A DNA stretch of 35,895 bases from the NCBI GenBank assembly GCA_043764895.1, contig JAYUJY010000065.1:1-35895 (forward strand), given 5' to 3'. Below are positions 24,274-32,051 of this stretch, piece after piece. The stretch comes from JAAFJU01 sp043764895 (GTDB lineage: Bacteria; Cyanobacteriota; Cyanobacteriia; Leptolyngbyales; Leptolyngbyaceae). Within the stretch, counting starts at the first letter, position 1; the number at the start of each line of letters is the position of its first letter. The notes beneath the pieces are model-generated. The model searched no databases, was not told the DNA's origin, and saw only the letters and a list, made by a program, of their open reading frames with translations. The translations under genes and the position numbers were made by a program.

Positions 24274-24683
24274 TCCAGAAAATCGTGATTGATACAGGTC
24301 CACTTATTGCTTACCTCAATCCCAAGGATACACATCACGCTTGGGCGATCGAAGCTCTTTCTAGTTTAAATTTACCGCTACTTTCTTGTGAAGCTGTAAT
24401 CGCCGAAGCTTATTTTTTGTTGCGTCGTGATCACCTCGGTTCAGATGCACTAATGCGATTATTGGAAGAGGAAATTATTCAAATTTCATTTAGCTTAAAG
24501 AATGAGATTCCTGCCATTCGAGAATTGATGCGTCGTTACCGATCGGTCCCCATGTCTCTAGCGGATGCCTGTTTGGTCAGGATATCTGAACTCAACCAGG
24601 ACGTGAAAATTCTAACTTTAGATAGTGATTTTTTGATCTATCGCCGCGATCGAAATGCCATCATTCCTGTAATCATGCCCTGA
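24270..24683 (+). CDS. vapC: PIN-domain VapC ribonuclease toxin (intact)
   Basis: 137 residues. The acidic PIN residues are all present: D8 (IVIDTGPLIAYL), E46 (VIAEAYFLL), D99 (MSLADACLV) and D118/D120 (LTLDSDFLIYRR). VapC toxins are Mg-dependent ribonucleases that cut tRNA or rRNA and are held inactive by VapB. Overlap with the antitoxin by 4 bases gives coupled translation. Repeat copy 4 begins about 15 bases after its stop. No damage, so it should be functional. Confidence 0.92.
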   Translation: MIQKIVIDTGPLIAYLNPKDTHHAWAIEALSSLNLPLLSCEAVIAEAYFLLRRDHLGSDALMRLLEEEIIQISFSLKNEIPAIRELMRRYRSVPMSLADACLVRISELNQDVKILTLDSDFLIYRRDRNAIIPVIMP

Positions 24684-24697
24684 CATGCAAAATGATT

Positions 24698-24820
24698 ATC
24701 AAAGCTACGGCTTTAGCAAGACCGATGATCGGCTAGAGAAACTGCTGGCGCTGAATCTGGAAGTGGCAGAGAAGAATGGGGAGAGTGTCGTTGGTCCTTG
24801 GGCATCGGACGATCGGCCTC
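24698..24820 (+). repeat. RM-tail repeat, copy 4
   Basis: About 41 codons reading YGFSKTDDRLEKLLALNLEV, AEKNGESVVGPWASDDR, then diverging (PQIPERRS, stop at 24841-24843). It is nearly identical to copy 3, including the 6-base deletion, which makes those two the most recent duplicates. It closes the toxin-antitoxin array. Confidence 0.9.
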
Positions 24821-24925
24821 AAATCCCCGAAAGACGATCGTAGTAGTATCCGATATCATAAATTTGTGGCGAAAACGGGATTCACCGATATACTCAAATG
24901 GCGTTTCTGATAGGATAAGCCCACC

Positions 24926-25618
24926 ATGGATTTCAGCGTTTTAACCCCAGAGTTCAGACAACAGCTTGAAGAACAACTCGATCGCTTGAGTTCTGAACGC
25001 GATGCGATCGTTCAAGCCGCCGTAGAACAAGCCACCCGTACGATCGATGCAAATCTTTCGCATATGAATGCGCTCCTCGGCAAAACAACCGACAGACCCA
25101 ATGGACTGCCCGTAGCGATCGAAGGAGAAACCCCGATCGCCAAGAAGCCTTCTACCAAAACCAAAAGCAAAGCATCCCTTGCATTTGTTCCTGAACCCGA
25201 AGAACACGAACCTGAGGACGTCGAGGAAGAAAGTCCCAAAGCCTCTAAAAGAAAGCTAAAGGAGAAATCTTCCCCGTCACCGTCCAGTGTCTTCAATGCG
25301 CTCAAGGTGTCTAAAGCGTCCAAAGCCTCTAAAAAAGGAACTGTCAAACCCGCATTCGAGGGACCTCAGCTTACTCCTGACTTCGAAGGCATGGAGCTTG
25401 CTGATGCGATTCCAGCCGTATTCAGACAAGATCCCGATCGTCACTTCTTTATAGACGATGTGATTACAGCCCTCTATGGCACCGTAGAGTCTTCAATTTT
25501 GCCTAAAACTCGCCAACGAGTCGCGGTTTCTCTTGGGCATAGCGCTCGTCGCCAAGAAGTCCGTAAGGTTCAAGACTTTCCGTCTATCTACTGTTTGAAA
25601 ACTGAAGAAGAAGACTAA
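24926..25618 (+). CDS. Coiled-coil / disordered linker / winged-helix-like protein
   Basis: 230 residues, family not firmly recognised. Residues ~5-55: coiled-coil (EFRQQLEEQLDRLSSERDAI). Residues ~60-150: disordered, with acidic (EPEEHEPEDVEEE) and Lys/Ser-rich (KVSKASKASKKG) patches. Residues ~155-225: a compact domain (GMELADAIPAVFRQDPDRHF, FIDDVITALYG, RQRVAVSLGHSARR) resembling a HARE-HTH/winged-helix module, suggesting DNA binding. Similar proteins occur in cyanobacteria as hypotheticals. The ATG is 10 bases after TAGGATA, with no obvious Shine-Dalgarno sequence. It is not evidently linked to the toxin-antitoxin array, although it shares a 12-base word upstream with parD. Confidence 0.65.
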   Translation: MDFSVLTPEFRQQLEEQLDRLSSERDAIVQAAVEQATRTIDANLSHMNALLGKTTDRPNGLPVAIEGETPIAKKPSTKTKSKASLAFVPEPEEHEPEDVEEESPKASKRKLKEKSSPSPSSVFNALKVSKASKASKKGTVKPAFEGPQLTPDFEGMELADAIPAVFRQDPDRHFFIDDVITALYGTVESSILPKTRQRVAVSLGHSARRQEVRKVQDFPSIYCLKTEEED

Positions 25619-25772
25619 CGCATTAGGACTACTCAGCCATAACCATCAGAGTAACCGATTAGCCGACTGGAATCTCGTGAATCGACAGATGCGCACCTCC
25701 AGCGGCTGAATCATTTCGCGCTTGCCATTTAACAACCCATCTCTGACTTAATTGTGACCAAGATGGAATATT

Positions 25773-26234
25773 TCAAACTCCATCAGGCAAAAATTCAGGA
25801 TTGAGAATTTGGGCGATCGGGTACGGGCAATCTAAAGGGAAGGTTTCGATCGTAAGACCTGTTTCATCTGCCGCCTGTTCCCGTGCATTGCCATAGCAAA
25901 GGGTCAATACCTCTTGAACATAAGAAACCAAACTCGGTGAATCTTGAAGATCATCATTCACTCGTCGTCGATGTTCTCGAATACTACCGCGCCAGCTTCC
26001 TGAGCGCATTTCCGATTCGTGTTGCCATTTCAAAAGATGAAGTAACACGACGATCAAATTGCTTTTCAATGCTTTTCGTTCCCGTCGTGACATATCTTCG
26101 ATTTCCTCAATTAAACTTTCCCAATCCACCCGATCGTAGTTTTGGTTTCTCAACTGTTTGGCCGTCGTCTCACACCAGCGAACAAAATCGGTCTCGTAGA
26201 GGACGCGTTGGCTCATTTTCACTTCAGTGACCAT
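25773..26234 (-). CDS. DUF29 family protein
   Basis: 153 residues with the DUF29 signature: LYETDFVRWCETTAKQLRNQ, VDWESLIEEIEDMSRRERKA, LIVVLLHLLKWQHE, and SGSWRGSIREHRR. Small helical proteins of unknown function, extremely common in cyanobacteria. The start may be the ATG at 26234 or at 26216 (MSQRVLYETDF), the latter being the usual family start. It is complete. It stands alone between the winged-helix-like gene and the polyketide cluster. Confidence 0.9.
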   Translation of the reverse strand: MVTEVKMSQRVLYETDFVRWCETTAKQLRNQNYDRVDWESLIEEIEDMSRRERKALKSNLIVVLLHLLKWQHESEMRSGSWRGSIREHRRRVNDDLQDSPSLVSYVQEVLTLCYGNAREQAADETGLTIETFPLDCPYPIAQILNPEFLPDGV

Positions 26235-26311
26235 GCTGGATTCCTGCGACTGAACGGCTGTAATTTAGTATATCGATTTGGCGCATCTGCCCCAGTTCTA
26301 CCCATCTAAGA

Positions 26312-27499
26312 TCAAGCCATAGCCCGACCCCGCGTTGATTGGATAATCCATGCACCCAGAGCCGGAAGCCGATCGCACAAGCCCACGCCTACATCCGCCA
26401 GCGAAGGCTGAATGAATGCTTGATGCATCAGTTTACCCACGCGCAACCGAAGCCAAAATTCACGATTCCACGCAGATTCATATCCCCGCTTGAATTGACT
26501 TTCGGATAGCTCGCCCTTCAGAAACCCGACAGCTAACGGAACCGCAAGTTCAGCCGATCGCAGTGCCATCGCCATGCCATCCCCGCACAGGGGCGTAATC
26601 ATTCCTGCCGTATCCCCAATCTGACAGATATCTCGAACAAACTTTGGCTTAATATCCAACGAAATCTGACTCAAACCATTCAACGAACTCTGCACCCGCG
26701 TCATCTTAGACAACCGATCGGCCAGCACCGGATTCGTATACAACGCTGGGGGAAGCGCCCGATCGCCCTGCAAAATCCGATCGTGACCAATCCAACAGAG
26801 ATTCACCTGCCCCGATTCTATAGCCGACAACCCACAATATCCCCCTTCAAAAGCATGAAGCTCAATCATATTGGGAATATCAAGCCCCGTATAGTGCGCC
26901 TTAAAAGCAACAAAAGGCGATCGAGCAGGAGTTCCTACCGTTCCCGCAGTTCCCGCCATCGTGCCCAAAGCAGACTTCTTCCCATAGGCTCCAAGCACCA
27001 TTCGCGCCGTAAAAGTCCCCTGAGTCGTCGTCACCTCAAAGCCACCCTCGGCCAAACTTCCTGACACCGACTTCACCACCACGCCATCTCGGCAATCCGC
27101 ACCCAACGCCGCCGATCGTTCAAATAAAATTAAATCCAGCTTATAGCGACTCAATCCCAATGCCGTTCCAGGAAGAACATGATGAAACGATTGACCGCTC
27201 TTAGTCGTGAGATACGCCTGCCGAATAGAACTTGCACCCGCCTTTCGCACTGATTCTAAGATGCCAAGGCGATCGAACGTCTCCATCACTTCAACCGACA
27301 AAAACTCACCGCAAAGCTTATGCACAGGGTACCGAGATTGTTCTAGCAGCAAGACCCGAATGCCCGATGACGCAAGCTGAATCGCCGCACTACAGCCTGC
27401 TAGCCCTGCACCAATAATAATCGTGTCATAGTCGCTGTTGGATTGGCTATTAGATTGCATAGCAGATTGCGGATTAGATTGCATATTAGAAGGCTCCAT
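26312..27499 (-). CDS. FAD-dependent oxidoreductase of the type III PKS cluster
   Basis: 395 residues of the geranylgeranyl-reductase/FixC-like flavoprotein group. Residues ~20-60 hold the FAD-binding Rossmann motif DTIIIGAGLAGCSAAIQLAS and LLEQSRYPVHKLCGEFLS. GDTAGMITPLCGDGMAMAL (~310) is the second FAD motif. It probably oxidises or hydroxylates the polyketide product. The ATG at 27499 overlaps the methyltransferase stop (TAATG), favouring this start and coupled translation; an upstream ATG at 27544 lies inside the methyltransferase gene. The start contains a small MQSN-type repeat. Last gene of the minus-strand cluster. Confidence 0.87.
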   Translation of the reverse strand: MEPSNMQSNPQSAMQSNSQSNSDYDTIIIGAGLAGCSAAIQLASSGIRVLLLEQSRYPVHKLCGEFLSVEVMETFDRLGILESVRKAGASSIRQAYLTTKSGQSFHHVLPGTALGLSRYKLDLILFERSAALGADCRDGVVVKSVSGSLAEGGFEVTTTQGTFTARMVLGAYGKKSALGTMAGTAGTVGTPARSPFVAFKAHYTGLDIPNMIELHAFEGGYCGLSAIESGQVNLCWIGHDRILQGDRALPPALYTNPVLADRLSKMTRVQSSLNGLSQISLDIKPKFVRDICQIGDTAGMITPLCGDGMAMALRSAELAVPLAVGFLKGELSESQFKRGYESAWNREFWLRLRVGKLMHQAFIQPSLADVGVGLCDRLPALGAWIIQSTRGRAMA

Positions 27500-28239
27500 T
27501 AAAGCGTTACTGTTGTTAAGAGCCACCGAAACGGAAACCGCCACCGAATCGAAACATTAGGCAAGCTAGCCGACTGAGCGATCGCCGCCAACTCCGGAGC
27601 ATCGAACCCGCGCAAGACTGAAATAGGACCATCGTTGCGAACCATCGGAGACGCAGGGAAAATACGCGTTAACGTATAGATTCCATAGTACGCCAACGGA
27701 TGACGGTGTAAATCATTAATCAGAATGCCATCGCGCGCGACCCGCTGCATCGATCGAACAATTTCAGTCGCCGCATCGTTAGGAAAATGATGCAGAAACA
27801 TCGCCCCGATCGCCAGATCAAACGCATTATCCGCGTAAGGCAATGCCAACGCATCCGCTGTCTCCACCTGAATACGATCGCTCAACTGTTTTGGGAGCCT
27901 TTCGTTCAGCGTTTTCTGTGCAAAGGCAACCGTGACAGGATTGGCATCGATCGCGACGATTTCAATGTCATGGTTGCGAAGATTCTGATCGGCCCACTGA
28001 ATAATCTGTTCTGGGAAATCTGCAATTCCGGTGCCCACATCCAAAATGCGAGTCTTAGGATGCATGGCTTTGGCACGCGATCGTAAGTACGGCTTTAGGA
28101 AAGACATCGTAGTGCTATAGCCACTGAGATACTGATTGATCAACCGCAGTTGTTGAAGAGCATCTGTCAGACGTTCATCATCAATGGAGAAGTCGTCCAT
28201 TTGCTCGTCTTCGTCCGTTCGGGCATTAAAAGATGGCAT
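27499..28239 (-). CDS. SAM-dependent methyltransferase of the type III PKS cluster
   Basis: 246 residues, class I methyltransferase. Motif I is ILDVGTGIADFPEQII (~65-80), the acidic SAM contact is VAIDANPV (~94-101), and the later motif is ADALALPYADNAFDLAIGAM (~128-147), followed by LHHFPND. It most likely O- or C-methylates the polyketide. It lies 52 bases downstream of the polyketide synthase and ends on the start of the FAD oxidoreductase. Full length; the first ~30 residues are acidic and variable. Confidence 0.88.
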   Translation of the reverse strand: MPSFNARTDEDEQMDDFSIDDERLTDALQQLRLINQYLSGYSTTMSFLKPYLRSRAKAMHPKTRILDVGTGIADFPEQIIQWADQNLRNHDIEIVAIDANPVTVAFAQKTLNERLPKQLSDRIQVETADALALPYADNAFDLAIGAMFLHHFPNDAATEIVRSMQRVARDGILINDLHRHPLAYYGIYTLTRIFPASPMVRNDGPISVLRGFDAPELAAIAQSASLPNVSIRWRFPFRWLLTTVTL

Positions 28240-28291
28240 TGTTATAGCTGACCCGTGATTGACCTTACATTAACCTTAACGTAATCTACGT

Positions 28292-29407
28292 TTAAACGAT
28301 TTCAAAGAGCGCACATTCGATCGTCAGTCCAGGACCAAAGGCCATCGCACCTCCTATCTGGGGTTCAGTCGATGCATCACTGTGCTTGATGCGATCGAGG
28401 ATTTGTTTTAAAATAAATAACACCGTTGGAGAACTCATATTGCCATAGTCCCGAAGAACATCATAGGATTCCTGAAGTTTGGCCTGGGGAAGATCGAGAG
28501 CAGCTTGCACTTGCCGAACAATCTGAATTCCGCCCGGATGAATTGCCCAAAAGTCAAGGTTGGAAATCAACAAATTGTAGGAATCCAAAACTTTAGACAT
28601 ATAGTCCGAAATATGGTGGCCAATGAGACCCGGAACCAGGGACGACAAGCCCATCAAAAAGCCCGTATCACCGATCGTCCAGCTCATAAGATCCTGCGAG
28701 TCTTGCAGGACCAGACTGTGGCCTCCTCGGTAAACTAAGGCTTTCTCTGAGTTTGATGGCGGGTCAGCGGATAAAATAACAGCGGCAGCTCCGTCTGAGA
28801 ACAACGCATTCGTCACGACCGATTCTATAGAGTCTTCGATTTGGAAATGTAGGGTACAAAGTTCCACACAAACCATTAGCACCCGCGCACTAGGATTGGC
28901 CTGACAAATATCGTGAGCGCTCTTCAAGCCGTTTAGGGCCGCATGACAGCCCATAAACCCGATCAGAGTCCTCGCCACCGTCGTCGCAAGTCCCAACTGC
29001 TGAATCAATTGAATATCCACACCGGGCGCTGAAAATCCAGTACAGCTCACCACGATCAAATGGGTGATATCAATAGCCCTATAGCTAGAGTCTGTTAAGG
29101 CATTTCGAGCCGCTTCAAGCGCTAAAATAGTGGCATGATGGGTGTAGGTGCGATTGCGCTGTTGGGTTGAAGGAAAGGGCTGCAATGACCAATTTTTAGG
29201 GTAGAACTCGAAGTCTTTTGGAGCAACGCCATAGTCTGGAATGCAACTATAGCGCCCCTCGATCGCCGAACTAGCGTAAATTGATGGAATCCGTCGCCGA
29301 AGTGCTTTTGACACCCCTTCAACTTGGGTCATAAACTGGCAGGCATGGCCCTGAGACAATTTAAAACTTGGGTTTGCTGTGCCGATCGAGTGAAGGATAG
29401 TTTGCAC
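28292..29407 (-). CDS. Type III polyketide synthase (chalcone synthase-like)
   Basis: 371 residues, thiolase fold. It condenses malonyl-CoA onto an acyl-CoA starter in one homodimeric active site. The catalytic triad is complete: Cys154 (IGFMGCHAALNG), His290 (FWAIHPGGIQI) and Asn323 (RDYGNMSSPTVLF); the GFGPG-type loop is MAFGPGLTIE near 355-364. It starts a minus-strand cluster with a methyltransferase and a flavoprotein. Bacterial relatives make alkylresorcinols, pyrones or naphthol precursors; starter and chain length cannot be read here. The 391-base upstream gap holds its promoter. Confidence 0.95.
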   Translation of the reverse strand: MQTILHSIGTANPSFKLSQGHACQFMTQVEGVSKALRRRIPSIYASSAIEGRYSCIPDYGVAPKDFEFYPKNWSLQPFPSTQQRNRTYTHHATILALEAARNALTDSSYRAIDITHLIVVSCTGFSAPGVDIQLIQQLGLATTVARTLIGFMGCHAALNGLKSAHDICQANPSARVLMVCVELCTLHFQIEDSIESVVTNALFSDGAAAVILSADPPSNSEKALVYRGGHSLVLQDSQDLMSWTIGDTGFLMGLSSLVPGLIGHHISDYMSKVLDSYNLLISNLDFWAIHPGGIQIVRQVQAALDLPQAKLQESYDVLRDYGNMSSPTVLFILKQILDRIKHSDASTEPQIGGAMAFGPGLTIECALFEIV

Positions 29408-29798
29408 GATGTCTATAATCCTAAATTAAATAGTGCTGAAGTTGAGCTGAATTAAAGTAGTTTTAGATACCTAAATTGTTTAAATATCTGTGATCAAGGA
29501 TTTCAAACATTCATCTTTTCCACATCATAGCCAAGATTATAGCTAAGAATCTACATCCCTGACCGCACGCTCCCGTCGAATCGATCGCCTATTTAGTCTA
29601 TTTCACATCCAATTTTGAACCCATTATAAAGCTATTTTAGAGAAGCTCTCTCTAAAGAGATAGAGCGCCATCTCTCTATCAACCGAATAAAGTACTCCAT
29701 CAGCATTATTATTTACCCTAATCGACTGACGGTTTCTCAATGCCGAAACTGATAGTATCCGAGCTATAAACGCTTCTTGCAATTACCACGGATCTTAT
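29408..29798. promoter_or_regulatory. Divergent promoter region with hairpin
   Basis: 391 AT-rich bases between the polyketide synthase (minus) and a small membrane protein (plus). No coding frame is convincing. At 29659-29680, GATAGAG and CTCTATC form a 7-base stem with an 8-base loop, preceded by a run of overlapping CTCT/AGAG palindromes from about 29639. This is a candidate regulatory or terminator-like structure for either transcript. Confidence 0.4.
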
Positions 29799-29984
29799 AT
29801 GCCACGACTTGTTGGAAAAACCTCAAAGACACCATTGTACGTTGGGATTGTGCTGGTTTCTGCGATCGCGGTTACAGGAGTTCTAGAATACTCAGGAACC
29901 ATCGATCTTATCCCAGGATTTGGCCGGAGCACGAGGGTTCGGCAACTTTCAGGATCAGCTTCTGAAAACCCTACGACACCCTAA
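29799..29984 (+). CDS. Small single-pass membrane protein
   Basis: 61 residues: MPRLVGKTSKTPL, then one hydrophobic helix (YVGIVLVSAIAVTGVLEYSG, ~14-33), then a polar tail with IDLIPGFGRSTRVRQLSG. Family not recognised; similar short tethered proteins precede stress genes in cyanobacteria. It heads a run of plus-strand genes with stress-type functions. The helix and a clear downstream gap before the PRC-barrel gene support a real gene. Confidence 0.5.
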   Translation: MPRLVGKTSKTPLYVGIVLVSAIAVTGVLEYSGTIDLIPGFGRSTRVRQLSGSASENPTTP

Positions 29985-29985
29985 G

Positions 29986-30044
29986 CTATTCACTTAAGCC
30001 ATTCACTTAAGTCCCTCACTCAAGTCATTCACTCAAACTCAAGA
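29986..30044 (+). repeat. ~13-base imperfect tandem repeats
   Basis: Four units in a row: ATTCACTTAAGCC, ATTCACTTAAGTCC, CTCACTCAAGTC and ATTCACTCAAACTC. They lie in the 95-base gap before the PRC-barrel gene, between the small membrane protein's stop and the AAGGAAGG ribosome site. Related units occur at 5855-5880. Confidence 0.6.
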
Positions 30045-30079
30045 CTCTAATTATTTCTAAATCTAAGGAAGGTAATATC

Positions 30080-31549
30080 ATGCGTAAGGGAAGAGATGTC
30101 ATCGGCAAGCCTGTTATTGCCTACGATTCTGGAGAACGGATTGAGACGGTTGTAGACGTCATCTTCGATCAGCATGAAAATTGCCTGTTGGGATTTCTAA
30201 TCGACGAGGGCGGATGGTTTAGCAATGCGAAGGTACTACCCCTCGATCGAGTCAAAGCGATCGGTGTGGATGCCCTAATTATTCCGTCTAAGGACTCTAT
30301 TGCACCTTCAAGTGACTACCCAAGAATTCATAAAGTCCTAGAGCATAACAATATTCTCAATGGAACAAAGATTATGACCGTTGATGGTCGGGATCTCGGT
30401 ACCCTCGTTGATTTTTACTTTGATGAGCTGACAGGGAGGGTTGAAGGATATGAAGCATCAGGTGGTTTATTTGCAGATGCTTATTCTGGACGATCGTTTG
30501 TTCCTGCCCCTCAGACCTTAAAAATCGGTGAGGATATTGCATTTGTGCCAACGGAAACGGCAGAAATGATGCAAGAACAAGTGGGTGGATTGAAAGCAGC
30601 CATGCAAAATGCGGGCGACAAAATACAGGATACAGCTCAAGTTGCTGGAGCAAAGCTACAAGAGACGGCTCAGATGACGGGTGAGAAATTCCAAGAGGCT
30701 AGCCAGATTGCGGGTGAAAAATTGCAAGTAGCTGGTCAGATTGCGAGTTCTAAAATGACCAATGCCATCATTGATCAAGAAGCTCAAAAGAAGTTTGCGA
30801 TCGGTAAAGTTGCCCAGAAGAACGTGAGTATGCCGACTGGAGATCATCTCGTATTGATCGGTGAAGTCATTACATCCCAAATGGCCCTTGCTGCTGAACA
30901 TCTAGATATTTTAGATGAACTCTATCGATCGGCAGGTGGAAGCTTAAAAGATCCCCTTAGTAATCGCGTTGGAGTGGCTGTTGCCGGATTGACTGTTGAG
31001 CAAGCTGAAGGCAGGCGGGCGCATCAGTCGGTCTACACCCCAGAAGGCTACATCGTAGCGGCACAAGGGCAAATTGTTACCCTGCAAGTCATCGATCGCG
31101 CCAAAACTCATCACCAAGAAGCAGCTTTACTCGAAGCAGTGGGGCTGTCTAGTTCCACCGCAGCACAATCCAAGGCGAGTACCTTAGCCTCGACCACAGG
31201 CGATCGGCTTTCCAGTACGGCGGCAGATGTGGGCGACCAATTCCAAGAAGGGGCTGCCAAACTGTGGGACAAGGTAAAGGAAACGGCGAGTGACTTACAA
31301 GAGCGGAGTGCAGAAGCCATTGATGAAAAGCGGATTAAGGGAGCTTTAGGCCGCCCGACGACCCGAGTGATTCTGGATACAAATGATGAAGTGATTTTGA
31401 ATGTGGGTGAGCTGATTACGCATCGATCGATTGAAAGTGCGAGATCGGCAGGTCTCTTGTCACTTTTATTAGACTCCGTTTATACCGAAACGCCTCATTT
31501 GTCCTTGGATGATTTGAAAGCACCGGGCGTCGGAAAATCGGCTCTTTAA
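30080..31549 (+). CDS. PRC-barrel protein with LEA-like repeats
   Basis: 489 residues. Two PRC-barrel domains (~1-75: GKPVIAYDSGERIETVVDVI; ~90-165: NGTKIMTVDGRDLGTLVDFY). A run of amphipathic 11-residue LEA-like repeats (~172-230: GDKIQDTAQVAGAKLQETAQ, then similar units) follows, then a globular part (~245-350, TGDHLVLIGEVIT). A second LEA-like stretch (~380-430, KLWDKVKETASDLQERSAEA) leads to a final domain repeating the ILNVGELIT theme. Cytoplasmic, no signal. This design is typical of desiccation or osmotic stress proteins in cyanobacteria. AAGGAAGG precedes the ATG. Confidence 0.8.
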   Translation: MRKGRDVIGKPVIAYDSGERIETVVDVIFDQHENCLLGFLIDEGGWFSNAKVLPLDRVKAIGVDALIIPSKDSIAPSSDYPRIHKVLEHNNILNGTKIMTVDGRDLGTLVDFYFDELTGRVEGYEASGGLFADAYSGRSFVPAPQTLKIGEDIAFVPTETAEMMQEQVGGLKAAMQNAGDKIQDTAQVAGAKLQETAQMTGEKFQEASQIAGEKLQVAGQIASSKMTNAIIDQEAQKKFAIGKVAQKNVSMPTGDHLVLIGEVITSQMALAAEHLDILDELYRSAGGSLKDPLSNRVGVAVAGLTVEQAEGRRAHQSVYTPEGYIVAAQGQIVTLQVIDRAKTHHQEAALLEAVGLSSSTAAQSKASTLASTTGDRLSSTAADVGDQFQEGAAKLWDKVKETASDLQERSAEAIDEKRIKGALGRPTTRVILDTNDEVILNVGELITHRSIESARSAGLLSLLLDSVYTETPHLSLDDLKAPGVGKSAL

Positions 31550-31586
31550 GGCTAACTTCTCACTCTCCGTCTATTGACGTTATGGG

Positions 31587-31712
31587 AATTGGCAGAGTTC
31601 ATCCACTTGAGAGACCACTATGAATGGATTCTATTGATAGGATTCATCCATAGTTTTAAACAACTTACCTCTCCTACTTCAAATCTCTGCTACTCATAAA
31701 ACTCTGCCAATT
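31587..31712 (+). promoter_or_regulatory. Nested stem-loop leader of the hli gene
   Basis: Outer arms AATTGGCAGAGTT (31587-31599) and AACTCTGCCAATT (31700-31712) are perfect 13-base complements. Inside them, CTATGAATGGATTC (31618-31631) and GGATTCATCCATAG (31640-31653) form a second hairpin followed by TTTT, a candidate terminator of the PRC-barrel gene. The outer 3' arm ends 20 bases before the hli start codon, just upstream of its GGAG. A long perfect pairing like this is unlikely by chance. Confidence 0.55.
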
Positions 31713-31732
31713 ACAAAACTGGAGCAATCACC

Positions 31733-31942
31733 ATGACTGGTTCTACAAAAGATACTTCTATCCAAGATATGGCTGCTAACGATCGCAATACTTGGCGCTG
31801 GGGCTTTACTCCTCAAGCAGAAATCTGGAATGGCCGCTTTGCAATGATTGGATTCATCGCAGCCTTGCTCACTGAATACTATTCGGGCCAAGGAGTCCTT
31901 CACTTCTGGGGATTGATGAACTACGCAGTATCAGCTCGATAA
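31733..31942 (+). CDS. hli: High-light-inducible protein (Hli/Scp)
   Basis: 69 residues with a single chlorophyll a/b-binding helix, AEIWNGRFAMIGFIAALLTE, including the E30, N33 and R35 residues that ligate chlorophyll and hold helix pairs together. A WRWGFTPQ stretch precedes it, as usual. Hli proteins dimerise in thylakoid membranes, bind chlorophyll and carotenoid, quench excess light energy and help photosystem II repair; they are induced by high light and other stress. GGAG lies nine bases before the ATG. Complete. Confidence 0.95.
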   Translation: MTGSTKDTSIQDMAANDRNTWRWGFTPQAEIWNGRFAMIGFIAALLTEYYSGQGVLHFWGLMNYAVSAR

Positions 31943-31947
31943 AGACT

Positions 31948-31994
31948 AATTGAGCTGGCTATCTTAAACACCTTGTTGGTTAGTCAGCTCTATT
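31948..31994 (+). terminator. Stem-loop between hli and nblA
   Basis: AATTGAGCTGGCTA (31948-31961) pairs with TAGTCAGCTCTATT (31981-31994) at 12 of 14 positions around a 19-base loop, starting a few bases after the hli stop. There is no strong T-run, so it may be a processing or stability element rather than a terminator. Confidence 0.4.
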
Positions 31995-32051
31995 GGAGAA
32001 CTGTACTGATTTTTCACTACATCGACCCTGAAATAGTAAAGGAGTGATCTC

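Noticed and set aside
22827..24820. RM-tail copies as a CRISPR-like or integron attC array
   Set aside because: The repeats are 120-190 bp, coding-derived, in direct orientation, and vary in length. There is no integrase gene, attC-like palindrome or regular spacer size.
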